From: Dactylorhiza incarnata
Lineage: Eukaryota > Streptophyta > Magnoliopsida > Asparagales > Orchidaceae
Direction of reading: 5' to 3'
Assembly (NCBI GenBank): GCA_033032865.1
Contig: JAWHQI010000121.1
Location: forward strand, 2,914,001 to 2,978,000
Length of the DNA stretch: 64,000 nucleotides
Part shown: positions 19,962-31,200 of the stretch, one piece after another
How the letters are laid out: the number at the start of each line of letters is the position of its first letter
Numbering within the stretch: the first letter of the stretch is position 1
Notes under the pieces: generated by a model
Told to the model about the DNA's origin: nothing
The model's input: only the letters and a program-made list of their open reading frames with translations
Database searches by the model: none
Program-made: the position numbers and the translations under genes

Positions 19962-22900
19962 CTACTCGGGCCTACTTTTATTGGGCTCACTAGGGTCTAG
20001 TGGCCCAATAAAAGTCGGGATGTTACAATCCAATAAAAATAAAGAGATTTTCGTCCCCGAAAATTGGCTAAAGTAGGGGTTTAAATGATGTACCTGGGGG
20101 AAGAGCGTCGGGTATTTCTCTCGTACGAGCGTCTCTGGTTCCCAAGTGAACTCTTCGCGTCCACCGTTCGACCATAAGATCTTGACCATTTTGACAGTTT
20201 TGTTCCGCAGCTCTTTGATCTTGGAGTCCACTATCTTCACAGGTTCGAGTCGGACGGATCGGTCGGATTGTACTGATGTTGGTGGTGTGGGAAGGTGCTG
20301 CTCTGGTTGGCGCAGAACACGTCTTAGCGAGGAGACATGAAATACGTCGTGAAGGCTTCCCAGCTCGGCTGGCAAAGCTAACCTATAAGCCACCGGGCCA
20401 ATTCTTTCGATGACTGGATACGGGCTTAGATAGCGGGGGTCCAGCTTTTTCTGCCTCTTGATTCGTGATATCCCATGCATAGGCTTAATCTTTAAGAAAA
20501 CCATATCTCCCACTTGGAATTCCACTTGCCGATGACGTGCGTCGTAATACTTGGCCTGCCGGCTCTGCGCTTCCAGCATGCGTTCCCGGATTAGTCTTAT
20601 TGCGGCGGTGGTATCGTCGATGTAGGTGATTCCCAAGGCTTCGGGGTCCTCATCCTGTGCCCAAGATAGCGGGGTCCGACAGCGTCTTCCGTAGAGGGCT
20701 TCGTACGGTGCCATCTTGATGCTTGCCTGGAAGCTGTTGTTATAGGAGAACTCTACCAGAGGTAGTAACTGCTCCCATGGCTCGTTGTGCTCCACTATGC
20801 ATAATCGAAGAAGATCTTCCATCGTCCGATTCGTTCTTTCCGTCTGCCCATCGGTCTGGGGGTGGAAGGCGGTGCTAAAAGCTAATCTGGTTCCCAGATA
20901 AGCTTGTACTCTTCTCCATTCCTTCGATGTAAAGCGCCTGTCGCGGTCCGAGACGATTGATTTGGGTATTCCATGAAATCGGACTACCTGCTCGATAAAT
21001 AGTCGGGCTAGAATGTCGACACCATCGCCTTGCCGGTTCGGGATGAATCGGGCTACCTTGGTGAGGCGGTCCACTACTACCCATATGGAGTCGTTACCTG
21101 CACGGGATCGGGGTAAGCCATGGACAAAATCCATGGAAATATCCTCGAACTTCCATTCTGGAATTGGCAGGGGTTGTAGTAGGCCTCCTGGGCTACGACA
21201 TTCGGCCTTGACCATTTGGCAGGTCTGGCAGTGCGCTACATAATCAGTGACGTCCTTCTTCATGCCTGGCCAGTATAGGGTCCTGCGCAGGTCCGTATAC
21301 ATTTTTACTACTCCCGGGTGTATCGAGTACCTTGTCTGGTGAGCTTCACGGAGTATCTCCTCACGGATCCCTTCTGCAGCGGGAATGAATATGCGGTGTC
21401 TGTATTGCAGGATGCCATCGTACAGGTTGTAGTCTTCTTGTACACCGTGTTGCAAGGCTTGAATGATTGGTGCTGCTTCAACGTCGGTCTTCTGGGCTTC
21501 TCGTATTCTATTCCTGATGTCGCACTGTATCTCCATCCAATAGAGGTGGGCTTGGTATTCCATCGGATTTCTGCGGGCGATGAGGATAATATCCATGTCT
21601 GCCAATGATTTGACTAACTCCTCTGGCACCGTTTCTAACCAACTCCCGGTCCTCGGAGGCTGCCGACTCAAGGCGTCTGCAACTTTATTAGCCTTGTCGG
21701 GGTGGTACTGGAGGGCGAAGTCATAATCACAGAGAAATTCTAACCACCGGCGTTGCCGGAGGTTTAGCTCTTTCTGGGTGAAGACGTATTTGAGGCTTTT
21801 ATGATCGGAGAAGATTTCGCATCGTACCCCGTAGAGGTAGTGTCTCCAGACTTTTAATGCAAAAAATACCGCCCCCAGCTCCAGATCGTGGGTGGCGTAG
21901 TTTAGTTCATGCGGCTTGAGCTGACGTGAGGCGTAGGCAATCACCTTGCCATGTTGCATAAGCACAGCCCCCAATCCTTTCAGAGAGGCATCAGCATAGA
22001 TTTGGAAACCCTCGGTACCGGAGGGGAGGGTTAGGATTGGGGCCGATATCAGCCGGTTCTTCAGTTCGATGAATGCCGCCTCGCATTCAGGAGACCATTG
22101 GAATGTCACATCCTTCTTGGTGAGAGTGGTAAGTGGTAATGCGATCTTGGAGAAGCCTTCGACGAACTTACGGTAGTAGCCGGCGAGGCCAAGGAAACTT
22201 CGGATGTCTGCCGCTGTCTTAAGTGGCGGCCAATCTCGTACTGCTTGCACCTTGGCTTGATCTACCGTTACTCCGTTCTTGTTGACGGTGTGTCCCAGAA
22301 AGCCGACTTCTTCCATCCAGAACTCGCATTTGCTAAACTTGGCGAAGAGTGAGTGTTCTCTTAGCTTAAGTAGTACTATTTGGAGGTGCCTGGAGTGATC
22401 GGTTTTGTTCTTTGAGTAGATGAGAATATCATCTATGAAGACTATTACGAAATGATCCAGGAAGGGTTTGAATACCGTATTCATCAAAGCCATAAAGGCG
22501 GACGGGGCATTGGTTAACCCAAATGGCATTACCATGAACTCGTATAGTCCGTAGCGAGAGCTGAAGGCGGTCTTGGGAATGTCCTCTTCTCGTACTCTAA
22601 GTTGATAGTAGCCAGACCTTAAGTCCATCTTGGAAAAGACGGACGCGCCTTGTAGTTGATCGAACAGTTCATCTATCCGGGGTAGGGGATAGGTATTCCG
22701 GATGGTGAGTTTATTCAAGCCTCTGTAGTCGATGCAGAGGCGCAGCGATCCATCCTTCTTTTTAACGAACAGTACTGGGGCTCCCCAGGGAGAGGTACTA
22801 GGACGTACGAATCCTGCGTCGACTAACTCTTGTAGCTGAATCTTGAGCTCAGCCAGTTCCCTCGGGGCCATCCGGTACGGTGCTCGGGACACGGGTCGGG

Positions 22901-23473
22901 CTCCTTGAGTAAGTTCGATTTGGAAGTCTACTTCTCGTTGCGGGGGCAACCCGGGGAGTGACTCTGGGAAGATATCTGGGAAGTCCCTGATCACAGGTAC
23001 TTTAGCGAGTACTTGCGTCGTGTTCTCCATCTCAAAGTAGATTAGGTACATCTCGTCCTTCCGTTGAACTGCCTTGACGGTTTGTGCAGATGTTAAGATA
23101 ATGCGGGTGACGGCGGGTATACCTGCTAGCGTGATAAATTGCCCATTCGGATTCTGGAGGCGGATTTCTCGAGTCGAACAATTGATTTGGGCGCTGTGCT
23201 CGGCCAACCAATCCATCCCCAGAATGATGTCGAACCCGGTTATTGCTAAGATGGTGGCGTTGACTTCGAACTCTATGCCTCCTAGCATTGCCTGGAAGGA
23301 ACACTTCTCGGTGGAAGTCATATCTGATCCATCCGGGAGTCGTATTCGGATTGACATCCCGGATGATCGCACCGTGTTCTCCTTGTCGGCGATGAAGTTT
23401 TGTGCAACGAAAGAGTGTGTGGCGCCGGTATCGAACAGTGTTTTAGCGGGATGACCTTCTAGCAAAAGTAAAC
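19962..23473 (-). CDS. pol: Chromovirus Pol polyprotein (protease, RT, RNase H, integrase, chromodomain-like)
   Basis: Pol makes cDNA from the element RNA and inserts it into the genome. Domains in order: an aspartic protease with DTGATHSF near its start; RT with [20 protein letters not shown] and the catalytic FIDDILIYS; RNase H with [15 protein letters not shown] and [11 protein letters not shown]; an integrase HHCC zinc segment ([14 protein letters not shown] ... HCQTCQ); the DDE core ([30 protein letters not shown]); and a C-terminal [15 protein letters not shown] ... FTWEPE segment typical of Tekay-type chromodomains, thought to steer integration into heterochromatin. There is no frameshift. 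The start given is the first base of the second candidate exon. The stop lies inside the 3' LTR, about 45 residues beyond where the chromodomain normally ends. Confidence 0.92.
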
Positions 23474-23605
23474 CTGATATCATATATATATATATCATGA
23501 TCATAAGCTTTTCACAAATATACAGGAGTAGGGACGAGATATACAAAAGTCCCAATATATAAGCTATAACATCTCCTAGGATATCGTACTATCGGAAGTA
23601 GATAC
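23474..23605 (-). other. Candidate 132-nt intron between gag and pol
   Basis: Reading the minus strand, the donor is gatag|gtatct (23605) and the acceptor gatatcag|gttt (23474). The stretch is A/T-rich with atatat runs, unlike the GC-rich coding flanks. It is a multiple of three and holds the single in-frame TAG (23589-23591) separating gag from pol. Its translation is hydrophobic and unlike any Gag or protease. Removing it would place ...PDVVIG directly before the protease segment ...LLLLEGH, the expected Tekay arrangement. Unspliced RNA would give Gag only and spliced RNA Gag-Pol. This is inference from sequence. Confidence 0.65.
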
Positions 23606-24920
23606 CTATCACTACGTCAGGAGCAGGACCATGCTGAAGATCCAACGCGTATGCCTCGAGCGGTGCTGCTCTGCCCTGCCTAGCCGGCTCCCTCCTGCCT
23701 GCGGGACGTCCTCTGCGTCCACCTCGTCCTCTCTCCGCCGCTCTCTGTACTGCTCCTAAACCGGGTCTCCCGGTAGCCTGTGGGCAGAAGGGTCGTATAT
23801 GCCCAGGCTGCTGGCATAGGTAGCAGTTCCCTGCAAAGGGAACATCTCGTCGTGCGGCCGGGACGACCTGTGGTGCTGGGGCTGGGGGTGCTGGTCGGGG
23901 CTGGGGTGCTGGTCGGGGCTGGGGTGCCTGCCTATATGGCTGGTGACGCTGCCGCTGTCTCCCGTCTCGGCCCTGTCTGCGAGGACCTGCTCTTCTCTCT
24001 CGGTCCTGAGTCCGGGGAATACCTACGTGTCCCCTCCGCTGCTGGGCTACCATCCGCTGATCCATCTCTAGAGCGGTGGCATGTGAGGCGATCGTGTGGA
24101 AGGATGCCTGGGAAATCATGATCAAGGCTTGACGGAGGTCGTCTCGTAATCCCCGATAAAATCTGGCCGCCCTGTCCCTATCTGTACCTGCTAAGGTCCC
24201 GGCGAAGCGGGCCAGGTGGATAAACTCCCTCTGGTAGTCTGGAACCGTCCTATCTCCCTGTCTGATCTGTAGGAATCGCTCCTGGAGTGCCATCCGGTCT
24301 GCATCTGAAATGAAATGCTCTAAGAAGGCATCCGAGAACTCCCCCCAGAGAATGGTGCTAAGGGGTCGCCCTCTAAAAGTGGAGCGGCTAGCTGCCCTCC
24401 ACCAGTCCCGGGCATAGCCCTCCAACATGGTCACCACTAGGGACACTGCGGCTACTGCTGGGCACATCATCCCTACAAGGAGCTCCTCTACCCACTCCAC
24501 CCACTCCTCGGCCTGGATGGCTGACTCTGTACCCCGAAAGGTGGGGGGCCTTAGCCCTCGGAAAGTCGTCAGTAGATCGGTGGGTACGGTGGCCTGCTGG
24601 GGTGGTCGTAAGGTGGCTGTCTGGAAGGCGGCCAACAGGGCTACCAGGGTCTGCCCGAGCTCTGTCTCTCCGAACGGAACTGTGGCCGGAGCGGTCTGAG
24701 CTGGTGGTGGAGTGGTAGGGTGGTACTGGTCTCGAGAGGAAGACCTTCCATTACTTGACTCCGGTATCTGGAGAAGTAACAAATGGGTGTCAGAACTTGC
24801 AAAACTAAGGGAATTTTGCAGGACTGAAAGAAAAGAAAGCGGAAAGCGTGTGGGTGTACTATCGTGCAGTCTCGAGTCCTTAACCTTAAACCTAGAGGGT
24901 CCACCAGGCTTCCGCTGCAT
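23606..24920 (-). CDS. gag: Chromovirus Gag (capsid plus zinc knuckle)
   Basis: Gag forms the virus-like particle and packages the RNA. The frame is open from the LTR, and the first in-frame ATG in the internal region is at 24920, chosen as the start. A retrotransposon-gag domain is recognisable (TFRGTESAIQAEEWVEWVEE, ARDWWRAASR, FSDAFLEHFISDADRM, DRTVPDYQREFIHLARFAG). It is followed by an Arg/Gln/Pro-rich stretch with repeated PQPRPA and a CX2CX4HX4C knuckle CYLCQQPGHIRPFC. If the candidate intron is not removed, translation continues to the TAG at 23589-23591. The start is uncertain because no other ATG with good context precedes the capsid domain. Confidence 0.85.
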
Positions 24921-24996
24921 GGTTCGTCCCGAACCAAGAAACGGAACCGGGGGAAAGGAGGATCGAAAGACTGCCCCATGTGGTCGGATCGTGGTA

Positions 24997-25007
24997 GCTC
25001 TGATCCA
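24997..25007 (-). promoter_or_regulatory. Primer-binding site of the chromovirus (tRNA-iMet-like, shortened)
   Basis: Two bases inside the 5' LTR the minus strand reads tggatcagagc. This matches the tRNA-iMet site tggtatcagagc except for loss of two bases (ta). The other iMet-primed elements of the window keep the undeleted form. Confidence 0.6.
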
Positions 25008-25009
25008 TT

Positions 25010-28000
25010 TGTAAGACCCCCCCTCCCCAGACTGAACCGGGTCCCGGGAGGGGGGGGGGATCTTACTGCCCAAAGAAGACCACCCAGCGCTTTCCGGGTG
25101 ACGACGTCTCACCCTCTCAAGCACTGAGCGGTCCCTTTGTGAGGCACAAGAACCATAACTTCACATCAGAACGCACAGCGGAAGCAGATAATATATACGA
25201 AAATAAGCGCATTGCATATATTACATAATTAAACGTGGCCGGAGCCTATCGTTTTACAAAATATTGCCCGTAGGCTACATAGGCTAAGACATAAGGGAGC
25301 CCTAGGCTAGTCCTTATACACTCGTACTCACGTCTCTGAAGATAGGAGGAGAGGCTGGGGTAATCGAACGGATCATCTCCAAGGCTTCCCGGTCAACCTG
25401 TGATGTGGGGGCTTCACGCTGTCCCGTCTCCTGTGATTGGTTATAAGAAATAACCGTTAGTCACAGAGCTAAGTAGAAAATACATCCCCTCCCCGGATCC
25501 ATATCCAGGGGGCGGCTAAAGGACAGAATTGAAATAGCCGAAGCAAGGAAGGGTTAGCAGCAGGTAAACATATATATACACATTTATATAGCGGGGCTCC
25601 TGCCCTAATAACCACAATCGCGCCGTATAGTAAATATCTAACACTATCGCGCGCATACACACACCCAGGTACTCAAGACCTGTACTCACACAAAAGACCC
25701 TGTGTCGACACAGTTTTAGACCGCTTTAGTTCAAGCAGGGGAGCTAATCCCGCGGGCCTCACCGATGTGGCCGTCGGTGACAGTGGCCAGTCCTGCCACT
25801 TCTGAATGTAGTCGTACCGTATCATTCAGGCCCTCCTGTACAACTTAGTGTACTGAATGGATGTGAGCGACATCCGGCGAACCGATTTTTAGGCCGACCA
25901 GCGGAGGCGAAACTGCAGGCTCAGAGGGTAATAACCCGCTGTGCCCATCTCCCTGTCGCCATGAGTCGTCAATCCACCCGCACCGGTACGAACGGTCTAC
26001 GAGCGTGACCGAGCCGCCACTTCCAATCAATCTTCACCCGCTTTATATAAAACAAACCCTTAGGCCACGTGGCAATTTCTTCTCGACCGGTCGCACGATC
26101 TTGGACCGGGAGGCTTAGCGGTATGAGGGCTCCTTGCTTGGGACTAACCTGGGAGGAGAGACTCAACTCCGGGTTTTCCCAACTAAGGCCTCGCCGAAGG
26201 GAGGACAAGCACCGCATTTGTTGCCACGGCAGCTCTGCACTAGTAAGTAAATTAGGCCGAAGCAGGGGCCATAATACTAAACAGAAATGTAGGCCGAAAG
26301 CAGAGGCCATAATGATAAGCAGAAGGTAGGCCGAAAGCAAAGGCCATGTAGTAGGACCAGTACGAGACTGGATTTAAACGAAAGTGCAAAATGTAAATGC
26401 GGGGGACCAGTACGAGACTGGATTTAAACGAAAGTACAGAATGTAAATGCGGGGGACCAGTACGAGACTGGATTTAAACGAAAGTACAGAATGTAAATGC
26501 GGGGGACCAGTACGAGACTGGATTTAAACGAAAGTACAGAATGTAAATGCGGGGGACCAGTACGAGACTGGATTTAAACGAAAGTACAGAATGTAAATGC
26601 GGGGGACCAGTACGAGACTGGATTTAAACGAAAGTACAGAGTGTAAATGCGGGGGACCAGTACGAGACTGGATTTAAACGAAAGTACAGAATGTAAATGC
26701 GGGGGACCAGTACGAGACTGGATTTAAACGAAAGTACAGAATGTAAATGCGGGGGACCAGTACGAGACTGGATTTAAACGAAAGTACAGAGTGTAAATGC
26801 GGGGGACCAGTACGAGACTGGATTTAAATGAAAGTACAGAATGCAGTAAAGCATGAGGAGAAAAGGTTAGTAGTCCAATCACTCCATAAGAGGAGGCTTC
26901 GATCGACGACTCCGTTCTTTTATTATTGTCGCGGCGGGGTTAAAATTTCGGCGCCGCACCGCGATGTCGTTCCACCTTTTATGTTGCTTTTCCGAGTTTA
27001 GTCGATTCTTTAGATTGATACGGATAATTTTGTTAAGCTTTTTAGCAAAAATATGCGTCGAGGGGCGCCGATTTATTTTAAGGTATTTCGCTCTTTTTCG
27101 GGCGTTTATTTTTCTCGTAAAATACTTTTGGGGGACCAAATCAAAAGGTCACAACTCCCAACTTTGATAGTATTTGCAAAATACCTATACTTAGAGCCCC
27201 TAATTTTTGGGGAATTTTAGAAACTCATTTGGGCATTTTATTTCCTGAAATAAGCTTTATAATGGGTTTTAAAAATAGCAAAACTCCTCCCAAAAATCCC
27301 AAAAAAATACAGGAGGTGCCCCTAAGAGTGGGGCACAATTTTCATTTAGGAAATTTCCTTTGAAAAGGCCCCATTTTTCTTTAGAAAAATGGGGAAGGAA
27401 AATAGGGGGTGGGGTGCGGTTAGAGGCAGGGAAGAGGCGCAGGGGTTTTGCACCCTGCGCCCTCCCGCGGCCCCCACAGCGGATCAGTGGTAGATCCGCT
27501 GCGGGGGGCGCACAAACGGAGGCGGGAGGCGGGAAACGAGAAAGTGGGGGCCGCTCGATCTCCTGGGGAGATCGTGCGGCCCCCGCTCGCGCATGGCTGG
27601 CAGTCGCTGCCGCCGCCGGGCAGCGGCCGGCTGGGGCCGGCGCCGCCCCCGGTCGGTGCGCCGGGGGCCGGCGACCACTCCGGAGGTGGTCCGGCGGGCT
27701 GGCGCCGCCGGCCACCGCCGGGGTTAGTGCTGAGAGCGGCACGGGGGCGGTGGCGGCCTGCATGCAATGTGCACGCTAGCCGCCACCGCCTCTGCCAGGG
27801 GAGGGGTCGGGGAGTGCCCCCGGTCGGTGCACCGGGGGCCGGCGACTCCTCCGGGGGTGGTCCGGCGGCCTGGCGCCGCCGGCCACCGCCGGGGGAAGGA
27901 GATAAAGAGGCCGGGGGGATGGCGCGGCCTGCATGGGCCATGCAGGCCCGCTGTGCCGCCGCCCCCGCCGAGGGGCCACCGGTGCCGCCTCCGGTTGGTG

Positions 28001-29629
28001 CGCCGGGGGGGCCGGCGCCTACTCTGGTGGTGGCCCGGTGGTCTGGCGCCGCCGGACCCCACCGGAAAGTGGGGCAGAGGGGACGGGGAGGCGCGGCACC
28101 GCCAGCACGGGCCGTGCTGGCTTGCTGCGCCGCCGCCTCCTCGTGCGCAGCCCTCCCTGCCGCCCCTGGTCGGGGCGCCGGGGAGGGAGCAACCATCCGG
28201 CGGTGGCCCGGCGGCCTGGAGCCGCCGGCCGCCGTCGGGGAAGGCTGCTATCCCCTTACAGGGAACGCGGGGAGGAGGGGGAAGCCACGGGCGCCGCCGG
28301 CTGTGCCCGCCGGCGGCCCGGCCGTCTCCCCCGGTGCCGGTGCCGGGGTCTTCGAGGGGAACCCTCTTCCCCCCCCCCCCCCCCCCCCCCCCCCCAGCGC
28401 CACTGCCGGCGCTGGGGGAGAGAGAGCTTCCTCGGCCGCCTCCTCCCCGAACCTTGCAAGGCTCGGGGCGGCGGCCGGCGGCGCTCCGGCGATAGGGGGA
28501 GGGGAGGCCTCCTCCAGGAGGTAGGAAGGAGGAGGGGGAGAAGTTCTACCTGGGCAGGGGGTGGTGCTCGGGAGGAGGAAGGGAGGTGGTCGGCCATGGG
28601 GAAGGAGGAGGAGGTGGCGGCTTGGGGTGGCTTGCTCCGGCAAGGTGGAGGAGGAGGAGGAGTGGCTGAGAGAGGGGGGGTTTTGCATTCAGGGAGGGGG
28701 CTGTGCCCCTCCTTATATAGGGGAGGGAGGAAGGGCCTCCCCTCTCCTTCCTTTTAGCCCATGTGGGCTAAAAGGAAGGAGTGGGTGGGGGAGATATTTT
28801 CTCCCCCCCCCCCCCCTTCTCTATCCTGCCCCTTTGCCCCAATAGGGGGGCTGCCCATTCATGGGCAGCCCCTCCTTTTGGGGGAGGGGCTTCTCTCTCC
28901 CCCCCTTTTCTTTTCGTCTTTCTTCCAAGTAGCTTCAGACCGGGGGGGTTTGACCAAGTCAACTTAGGGCGGGGTCCTCTTTGGCCCCTGGGGTACGATA
29001 AGAGTTGCCGGGGCCGTTGCCGGGTTCGTGTGCTTTATATCTCGTGCGTTTTACTGAGGCGATCTGCATAGGACTAAAATGGCATACTCTCCATACGACC
29101 TCGTATCGAGACGCAACGAGTTCCGTTGCGCTCGTATAGCCCATACGAGTCTAACGGAACTGACGAAAGTCAATTCGGGGTTCGTACGGCCACTATTCAT
29201 AATAATGAGGTGGTGGCGTGCTACGATACCCGAAATGGTCGTTTTCTCCAAACGACCTCGGATCGAGGTGCAACGAATTCCGTTGCGCTCGCATTGTCCA
29301 TACGAGTCCAACGGAACTGACGGAAGTCAATTCGGGGTTCGTACGGCCACTATTCATAATAATGAGGTGGTGGCGTGCTACGATACCCGAAATGGTCGTT
29401 TTCTCCAAACGACCTCGGATCGAAGTGCAACGAATTCCGTTGCGCTCGTATTGTCCATACGAGTCCAACGGAACTGATGGAAGTCAATTCGGGGTTCGTA
29501 CGGCCACTATTCATAATAATGAGGTAGTGGCGCGCTACGATACCCGAAATTGATCGTTTTCTACTGCTCGGGCCTACTTTTATTGGGCTCACTAGGGTCT
29601 AGTGGCCCAATAAAAGTCGGGATGTTACA
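25010..29629 (-). repeat. 5' LTR of the chromovirus (4,620 bp)
   Basis: Nearly identical to the 3' LTR. The arrays correspond: 157-bp repeats at about 29090-29550, TATA at 28714-28719, the quadruple GC repeat at about 27640-28240, the poly-C tract at about 28371-28395, and ten 50-bp units at 26355-26854. Differences include the length of the C-run after gtaaga at the very end (much longer at 15406 than at 25017). The intact ORFs in GC-rich parts are not genes. Confidence 0.93.
26355..26854 (-). repeat. Ten tandem 50-bp repeats in the 5' LTR
   Basis: Same unit and copy number as 16751-17250. Equal unit number and shared variant units in both LTRs fit a single recent reverse-transcription event. 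Confidence 0.95.
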
Positions 29630-29634
29630 CCAAT

Positions 29635-29902
29635 CCCTTCATGGATAAAGCTCCCACACTACAAGGAGTTTCACGAAGCGGAGGACCCGTACGAGCACGT
29701 TAATTGCTTCCTGATAGCGATGCAGACATTCAGGCTTCTCGACCAAATCAGCTGCAAAATCTTCACGGAGACACAACGTGGAGACGCTCTCGGCTGGTAC
29801 CGATCCCTACCAGAGGGAACGATCCACAACTTCACTGAGATAACCCAGCTATTCACCGGATGGCACGAAGCTCGCGAACAAAGGATCCGGAGAAATGAAT
29901 GA
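29635..29902 (+). pseudogene. Tat-like gag fragment
   Basis: Translation shows DPYEHVNCFLIAMQTFRLLD, GDALGWYRSLPEGTIHNF and a following LFTGWHEARE, the core pattern of Tat/Retand-type Gag (DPYDH..F, W..SLP..SI..F..L...F). It directly continues the sequence interrupted by the chromovirus at 15398. The rest of Gag is missing and the frame soon ends, so it is a broken fragment. Confidence 0.65.
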
Positions 29903-29989
29903 GCATGGAGGAGCTCGAGTCAGGTAGATCCCCCCATCCAGAGCAGGCAAAATATGTCGAACAGCAAGAAGAAGTCGTCACAGGATCCC

Positions 29990-30345
29990 GCCCAAAGAAT
30001 CTCCGCGAAGGGTTGGATTTCCGCTTGCACGCAAGCATCGGCGACCCCGCCTGTAAACTAAGAAGGGTGTTGATAAGCCACCACATCTCGTTCAACATCT
30101 TATTCATGACAACTATAATACAGCTCAAACTCCTTGGAGGGAACCTCAAACTCAGAGCAAGTAGAGCAAAACTTTCAGACGGAACCATGATAACCACCAT
30201 AGGATTCGCCATCCTCCCCGTCCAAGTAGGAACACCCCCGGAACCGGTCCAGTACGACGTCCAGTTCATCATTGCATAAGCAGACTCCCCGTACGACGCA
30301 ATATTTGGGAGCATACAATTTGACGCCCTACAACATGACGCTTCC
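29990..30345 (+). pseudogene. Tat-like protease-region fragment
   Basis: The translation RRVLISHHISFNILFM ... LKLLGGNLKL ... ILPVQVG ... VQYDVQF, then after a stop (about 30277) SPYDAIFG and FDALQ, follows the conserved order of Tat-type protease domains, including the YNAI(L/I)G-like motif. The expected DTGS-type active site is replaced (LISHHIS), so it would be inactive. It lies only about 90 bp after the gag fragment, so most of Gag has been lost between them. Confidence 0.55.
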
Positions 30346-30420
30346 ATGGCGGGCCGCATGGCCAACAAAGGAAAAATCCTCTGAGATTATGTTAGTTATC
30401 GGATGTCGACTTATCACCTA

Positions 30421-30421
<1 letters not shown>

Positions 30422-30451
<30 letters not shown>
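30422..30451 (+). repeat. Poly-G tract in an LTR
   Basis: About 30 consecutive G, sitting 32 bp from the LTR edge. The partner LTR has about 11 G at the same place (37133-37143), and copy 2 has about 13 C (59026-59038) on the other strand. Confidence 0.9.
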
Positions 30452-30599
30452 TGAATAGGTTTTTCAAATTGTTTTGTCCCCTTTAGGTGTTCTTGTTTTC
30501 TGGATAATAGATTTAAAGTTTAAGAGAGCACAACACAGAAAACACACAAAGACTTATAGAGGTTCCTCAAGATAGGGTGTCTTGAGTAGTCCTTTTTCC

Positions 30600-31200
30600 C
30601 TCTGCGCCTACCTAGCTGTGTGCTAGGCTCGACAAACTCTACCAATGTCTCCGGCCCGCAAGCCTCACAACTCTGACCCGCAAGTCCCTGCAGCCTAGGC
30701 CCGCAAGCCCCTTTACTGCACCCGAGCCAGCAAGCTCGACACTCAGGCCCTCAAGACTTTGCATCCTAGGCCCTCAAGCCACTTCATTGCACCCGAGCCC
30801 GCAAGCTCGACATTCAGGCCCTCAAGCCTTTGCAGCCTGTTGGGTTGCGGTCAGCAATTGCCCCGATGCTGCGGTGCTAGTCGAAGAGGAAGGGCGTGTC
30901 CCCCGCGGACCTAACTGGCTGCCACGTGGATCCTGCTCGGGTGACCAACTCTATTAAGGATAGATTGCACCTTCACCAACAGTCCGAGCTTTTGGTCGAG
31001 TTGGTTGCGTCGAGTCCCCAACACAGCCTAGGCCCTCAAGCCCCTTCACTACACCCGAGCCCGCAAGCCTGACACGTTTGGACCCACAAGTCCGACACGT
31101 TTGGACCCGCAAGTCCCTCTGCCCTAGCCCTCAAGCCTCACAGATCTCAAGCCCTCAAGCTTAACACACAGATCTGAGAACAGATCTCACAGATTTGGCC
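30600..31200 (-). repeat. gcccgcaagcc / gccctcaagcc repeat field
   Basis: A degenerate tandem field with the dozen-base core aggcccgcaagcc at spacings of about 20-35 bp. Related fields lie in the partner LTR (37340-37760) and, on the other strand, in copy 2 (58515-58840). It falls downstream of the TATA box, in the transcribed leader. Confidence 0.8.
30838..31023. mobile_element. 186-bp solo mini-LTR (TRIM/SMART-like)
   Basis: The insert starts tgttgggttgcgg, ends ccccaaca and is flanked by a perfect 5-bp duplication cagcc (30833-30837, 31024-31028). The partner LTR lacks it and has the uninterrupted sequence. Size, TG...CA ends and 5-bp duplication fit a solo LTR of a miniature LTR element. 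The orientation is not determined. Confidence 0.75.

Larger units (their letters stand above)
15399..20027 (-). repeat. 3' LTR of the chromovirus (4,629 bp)
   Basis: In coding orientation it starts tgtaacatcccgac at 20027 and ends tcttaca at 15399. U3 holds three 157-bp repeats and a TATA box at about 19113. Downstream come about 3.7 kb of leader-type sequence with a GC-rich quadruple repeat and ten 50-bp repeats. The long frames on both strands at 17816-19156 arise from GC-rich repeats and are not genes. The pol frame runs 66 bp into this LTR before its stop. Confidence 0.93.
15399..29629 (-). mobile_element. Intact Tekay/Del-like chromovirus (Ty3/gypsy), 14.2 kb
   Basis: A complete minus-strand element with 4.63 and 4.62 kb LTRs, a gag, and a full pol (protease, RT, RNase H, integrase, C-terminal chromodomain-like segment). 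It is flanked by a perfect 5-bp duplication ccaat (15394-15398, 29630-29634). The two LTRs are nearly identical by eye, differing mainly in homopolymer lengths and scattered substitutions, so insertion was recent. Pol has no frameshift or stop. The only in-frame stop between gag and pol lies inside a candidate 132-nt intron, so the copy may be autonomous. It sits within a decayed Tat-like element. Confidence 0.95.
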
